Below, piece by piece: positions 6,117-8,144 of a stretch of DNA of 8,144 nucleotides. The DNA lies in the NCBI GenBank assembly GCA_902475435.1, contig CABRZL010000087.1, positions 1-8,144 on the forward strand, read 5' to 3'. The stretch comes from an uncultured Eubacteriales bacterium (GTDB lineage Bacteria; Bacillota; Clostridia; Oscillospirales; Oscillospiraceae). Numbering within the stretch: position 1 is the stretch's first letter; every line of letters starts with the position of its first letter. The notes beneath the pieces were generated by a model that made no database searches, was not told where the DNA came from, and was given only the letters and a program-made list of their open reading frames with translations. The position numbers and the translations under genes were made by a program.

Positions 6117-7043
6117 TTATTCAAACAAGTTAACCGATAGATAGCGTTCTCCGGTGTCTGGCAAAATGACTACTATATTTTTTCCCTTGTTTTCAGGGCG
6201 CATAGCCAATTCTCTGCTTGCCCACAGTGCAGCCCCAGAGCTGACACCTACCAGCAGCCCTTCAGACCGTGCCGCTTGTCGGCAAATCTCATAGGCGTCG
6301 TCGTCTGTGACAGGGATGATCTCGTCAATGAGAGATTGGTCAAGGATATCAGGAATGAAATTGGCGCCGATGCCCTGGATTTTGTGCGGGCCGGTTTTCC
6401 CTTGGCTAAGTAATGGGGATGCGGCCGGTTCGACTGCGACAATTTTACAGTTTGGATTCCGGGCTTTCAAAACCTTTCCGTTTCCGGTAAGCGTTCCGCC
6501 GGTCCCGACAGCCGAAACAAAGATATCCACTTTCCCATCCAGATCTCTGAGAATTTCCTGTGAGGTGGTTTTAACATGAGCTTCCACATTGGCAGGATTG
6601 CTGAACTGGTCGAGGATGACCGAGTTCGGATTTTGTGTGTGCAGCTCATTCGCCTTTTCAACGGCGCCTTTCATTCCCAAACTGGCTGGAGTAAGCACAA
6701 TTTCAGCGCCTAGGGCAGAGAGCAAACTGCGTCGTTCCTTACTCATGTTTTCAGGCATGGTCAATACTAGCTGATAGCCTTTGATAGCAGTAATATACGC
6801 AAGGCCAATACCGGTGTTTCCAGAGGTAGGTTCAATGATGACGGTGCCTTCGCGAATACTTCCATTGGCCTCGCCCGTTTCGATCATGGAAAGCGCTGCC
6901 CGATCTTTTACGGAACCAAGGGGGTTGAAATACTCCAATTTGGCAAAGATGGGAGCGGAAGTGTTCCATTTGCATGCAAGCCGTTTTAATTCCAATAATG
7001 GCGTATTTCCGATGAGATCGGTTAAGCTTTGATAGATATTCAT
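6117..7043 (-). CDS. cysK: Cysteine synthase (O-acetylserine sulfhydrylase)
   Basis: A 308-residue pyridoxal-phosphate enzyme of the cytoplasm that makes L-cysteine from O-acetylserine and sulfide, the last step of cysteine synthesis. Key motifs are GNTPLLEL (12-19), LGSVKDRAA with the PLP Lys46, EPTSGNTGIGLA (71-82), the phosphate-binding GTGGT (180-184), the QGIGANFIP loop (223-231), GVSSGAA with Ser269 facing the PLP ring nitrogen, and PDTGERYLS (295-303). The length is normal for CysK, and no cystathionine synthase-type regulatory domain is present. The start is set by AAGGAG (complement of 7051-7056), 7 bases before the ATG. A TTGACA promoter lies just upstream and the shared hairpin ends the transcript, so the gene is monocistronic. 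No T-box or other cysteine-responsive leader is recognisable in the short 5' region. CysK and CysM are hard to separate; the motifs fit CysK better. Confidence 0.94.
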   Translation of the reverse strand: MNIYQSLTDLIGNTPLLELKRLACKWNTSAPIFAKLEYFNPLGSVKDRAALSMIETGEANGSIREGTVIIEPTSGNTGIGLAYITAIKGYQLVLTMPENMSKERRSLLSALGAEIVLTPASLGMKGAVEKANELHTQNPNSVILDQFSNPANVEAHVKTTSQEILRDLDGKVDIFVSAVGTGGTLTGNGKVLKARNPNCKIVAVEPAASPLLSQGKTGPHKIQGIGANFIPDILDQSLIDEIIPVTDDDAYEICRQAARSEGLLVGVSSGAALWASRELAMRPENKGKNIVVILPDTGERYLSVNLFE

Positions 7044-7075
7044 AGATACACTCCTTATCAGCGATTATGTTTACA

Positions 7076-7104
7076 ACAATACCGCAATTTTGTAATGATG
7101 TCAA
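7076..7104 (-). promoter_or_regulatory. Promoter of cysK
   Basis: On the minus strand, consensus TTGACA (7104-7099), a 17-base spacer and TATTGT (7081-7076) form a good sigma-A promoter. The transcript would start near 7069, giving a leader of about 25 bases that contains the ribosome binding site. Confidence 0.65.
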
Positions 7105-7230
7105 CTGGAACGAAAAGACAGGCTCCTTATAAAATCCGTAAAAGTGTAATGAAAATGTATTACGGGAAGATAACGCATAGTATGTTAAGCAAATTTCCGT
7201 TTTTTAATCGTCGGAACGGAGCGTTGGCTA

Positions 7231-7259
7231 TTGACAAGTTAGGAGAAAAGAGCTATATT
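7231..7259 (+). promoter_or_regulatory. Promoter of the CopZ-like gene
   Basis: Consensus TTGACA (7231-7236), exactly 17 bases, then TATATT (7254-7259). The transcript would start near 7266, about 38 bases before the gene. An AGGAGAAAAG run inside the spacer is not used as a ribosome binding site. Confidence 0.72.
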
Positions 7260-7303
7260 GAGATTAGACATGACTAACTCAAAGCTGTTAAAGGAGAATT
7301 GGT

Positions 7304-7561
7304 ATGATTCAAATTACGTTAGAAATAGATGGGATGATGTGCGGCATGTGTGAGGCGCATGTCAACGATGCTGTACGAAGAGCATTTCCTGTGAAGAAAG
7401 TAACGTCGTCGCACAGCAAAGGAGAAACAAGTATTATAGCAGAGCAGGATATTTCGGATCAAGCATTGAAGAATACCATCGGAAAGACCGGGTATCGGGT
7501 GTTGTCCATATCTCGGGCGCCATATGAAAAAAAGGGATTGTTTTCAAAATTTCGAAAGTAG
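7304..7561 (+). CDS. Heavy-metal-associated (HMA) domain protein, CopZ-like
   Basis: An 85-residue cytoplasmic protein made of one HMA ferredoxin-like domain. The metal loop GMMCGMCEAHV (residues 10-20) contains the MxCxxC site that binds Cu(I) or similar soft metals. The rest of the fold (VTSSHSKGETSIIAEQDIS, then the GKTGYRVLSI strand) fits a copper chaperone, with a basic tail EKKGLFSKFRK. AAGGAG (7291-7296) lies 7 bases before the ATG and a strong promoter precedes it. A 50-residue membrane protein follows 7 bases later. No copper ATPase (CopA) or CsoR/CopY-type regulator is visible in the window, so the copper role rests on the domain alone; mercury or another metal cannot be excluded. 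Confidence 0.88.
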   Translation: MIQITLEIDGMMCGMCEAHVNDAVRRAFPVKKVTSSHSKGETSIIAEQDISDQALKNTIGKTGYRVLSISRAPYEKKGLFSKFRK

Positions 7562-7568
7562 GATTGAT

Positions 7569-7721
7569 ATGGATGTTTTGTTATGTTTTTTAGGCGTTAT
7601 TGTAGTGTTGAAGTTCATTCATCTTGTGAAGCGGATTTGTAGTGGAAAAGCAACATTTTGGAGGTCCATACCGGAATTTGCGGTTTTAGCCGTCGTATTG
7701 ACTGTTTGTTCATTATACTAA
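7569..7721 (+). CDS. Small two-helix membrane protein, function unknown
   Basis: A predicted 50-residue protein with two hydrophobic segments, about residues 2-19 (LLCFLGVIVVLKFIHLV) and 34-49 (FAVLAVVLTVCSLY), joined by a short basic loop (KRICSGKATFWRSIPE). I do not recognise a family. It starts 7 bases after the CopZ-like gene with only a weak TAGGA ribosome binding site, so it probably depends on translation of that gene. An in-frame ATG at 7524 would overlap the upstream gene by 38 bases and add 15 polar residues; I prefer 7569. The single Cys in each helix and one in the loop could bind metal, but that is speculation. Existence as a protein is likely but unproven. Confidence 0.6.
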   Translation: MDVLLCFLGVIVVLKFIHLVKRICSGKATFWRSIPEFAVLAVVLTVCSLY

Positions 7722-7786
7722 AAATTGGGCGTGAACATGCTTGACCAGAAAGAGACAAATGTCCCCTTTCCTTCTGCTTCGATTTG

Positions 7787-7795
7787 TGATAGAAT
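7787..7795 (+). promoter_or_regulatory. Candidate extended -10 promoter of hpf
   Basis: TGATAGAAT contains a TAGAAT -10 hexamer (7790-7795) preceded by an extended TG motif; the -35 position holds only a poor TTTCCT (7767-7772). The gap after the small membrane protein fits a separate transcript for hpf. Confidence 0.4.
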
Positions 7796-7802
7796 AGAAA
7801 CA

Positions 7803-7835
7803 GGAGGGAAAATCCTCCATAAAGCTGAGAAGGAG
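7803..7835 (+). promoter_or_regulatory. hpf leader hairpin and ribosome binding site
   Basis: GGAGG (7803-7807) pairs with CCTCC (7814-7818). The true ribosome binding site AAGGAG (7830-7835) lies 9 bases before the hpf ATG and could pair with the same CCTCC, giving two exclusive structures. The upstream GGAGG is itself a Shine-Dalgarno match with no start codon at the right distance. Confidence 0.4.
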
Positions 7836-7844
7836 CTGAACGCT

Positions 7845-8144
7845 ATGGACGTTAAGTTGAATGAGAAAAAATGTACTGTAAATCCGGATACCAAAGCGTA
7901 TGCCCTAAAAAAGGTCAATAAACTGGAGCGATACTTCAAAGGAGACGCTGAAGCTACAGTCACTTTTCGTATAGAGAAGAAAAATTGTCGTGTAGAACTC
8001 ACAGTTCATGCCAGCAGCATGTATTTTCGTGCTGAGGAAACCACTACGGATATGATGGCTTCGATTGATGCGGCGATTAACTCAATTGAAAGGCAGATTC
8101 GTAAAAATAAAGCCCGGACGGGCACAACGAAAAGGAGCTTCGCG
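7845..8144 (+). CDS. hpf: Ribosome hibernation promoting factor, 3' partial
   Basis: The first 100 codons of a ribosome hibernation promoting factor (RaiA/YvyD family), which binds the 30S decoding centre and, in the long form, dimerises 70S ribosomes into inactive 100S particles in slow-growing cells. Visible marks are the beta-alpha fold with AYALKKVNKLERYF (18-31), a central strand FRIEKKNCRVELTVHA, FRAEETTTDMMASIDAAINS (61-80) and IERQIRKNK (81-89). The sequence then enters a basic, low-complexity linker (ARTGTTKRSFA), as in long HPF proteins of Bacillota, whose C-terminal dimerisation domain would lie past the window edge. AAGGAG is 9 bases before the ATG. The N-terminus lacks the common MxVxIxGKNxxVTDA form and reads MDVKLNEKKCTVNPDT, a divergence often seen in Clostridia. 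The gene is cut by the window end. Confidence 0.92.
   Translation, partial: MDVKLNEKKCTVNPDTKAYALKKVNKLERYFKGDAEATVTFRIEKKNCRVELTVHASSMYFRAEETTTDMMASIDAAINSIERQIRKNKARTGTTKRSFA

Larger units (their letters stand above)
7044..7303. other. Divergent intergenic region between cysK and the CopZ-like gene
   Basis: About 260 AT-rich bases with a promoter for each side. Between the promoters lie two dyads: CCGTAA (7136-7141) with TTACGG (7160-7165), which can compete with an inner GTAAT/ATTAC pairing, and TCCGTT (7196-7201) with AACGGA (7215-7220). An 82-codon plus-strand open frame covers most of this stretch, but it begins inside cysK, crosses both promoters and has no ribosome binding site, so I treat the region as non-coding. 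The dyads could be operators. Confidence 0.5.

Noticed and set aside
7029..7277. Plus-strand open frame of 82 codons in the cysK / CopZ-like gap
   Set aside because: It starts inside cysK, spans the promoters of both flanking genes, has no ribosome binding site and matches nothing I know.
7746..7777. Imperfect dyad CAGAA...TTCTG after the small membrane protein as a terminator
   Set aside because: The inner stem has mismatches and a GACAAATGTC core with too small a loop, and no T-run follows.
1..8144. CRISPR array, insertion sequence or transposase
   Set aside because: No spaced direct repeats, no transposase motifs and no terminal inverted repeats were seen.

Overview
The window looks like a chromosomal segment of a low-to-moderate GC Gram-positive bacterium, probably an anaerobic member of Clostridia (Bacillota). 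The evidence is the strong AGGAGG-type ribosome binding sites before most genes, a tRNA with an encoded CCA end, an aldo/keto reductase carrying two ferredoxin-type [4Fe-4S] motifs, a long-type hibernation promoting factor, and a GH25 lysozyme with choline-binding-like repeats. I cannot name the species. Base composition changes along the window: roughly 1032-3754 and 4890-6040 are richer in GC, while 3760-4860 and 7044-7730 are clearly AT-richer (judged by eye, not computed).

Layout. Positions 1-877 hold the 3' part of a [4Fe-4S] aldo/keto reductase, cut by the window edge. Positions 1032-3754 form a tight three-gene plus-strand operon: a TraX-family polytopic membrane protein, a secreted C39-like (papain-fold) cysteine peptidase, and a membrane-anchored protein with a Pro-Thr linker. 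The second gene begins 9 bases after the first ends, and the third overlaps the second by 4 bases (ATGA). A convergent minus-strand gene (3667-4233) encodes a small membrane protein of the putative ABC transporter permease/CmpB type; its 3' end overlaps the operon by 88 bases. At 4373-4586 lies a molybdate-binding Mop/TOBE gene that has lost its start codon and carries a one-base frameshift. A promoter, tRNA-Pro(GGG) and a strong terminator follow (4712-4878). A GH25 endolysin-like lysozyme without a signal peptide occupies 5009-6040.

On the minus strand, cysK (cysteine synthase) is at 6117-7043. A hairpin between it and the lysozyme gene serves as its terminator. A roughly 260-base intergenic stretch (7044-7303) carries divergent promoters for cysK and for a CopZ-like heavy-metal-binding protein (7304-7561), which is followed closely by a 50-residue two-helix membrane protein (7569-7721). 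The window ends inside hpf (7845-8144), a ribosome hibernation promoting factor.

How the genes work together: most units are independent housekeeping or stress genes. The one block that looks like a dedicated system is the TraX / C39-like peptidase / Pro-Thr-anchored protein operon, all three products of which are predicted to act at or outside the membrane. Its function is not evident from the sequence, and it is the best candidate here for an undescribed system.
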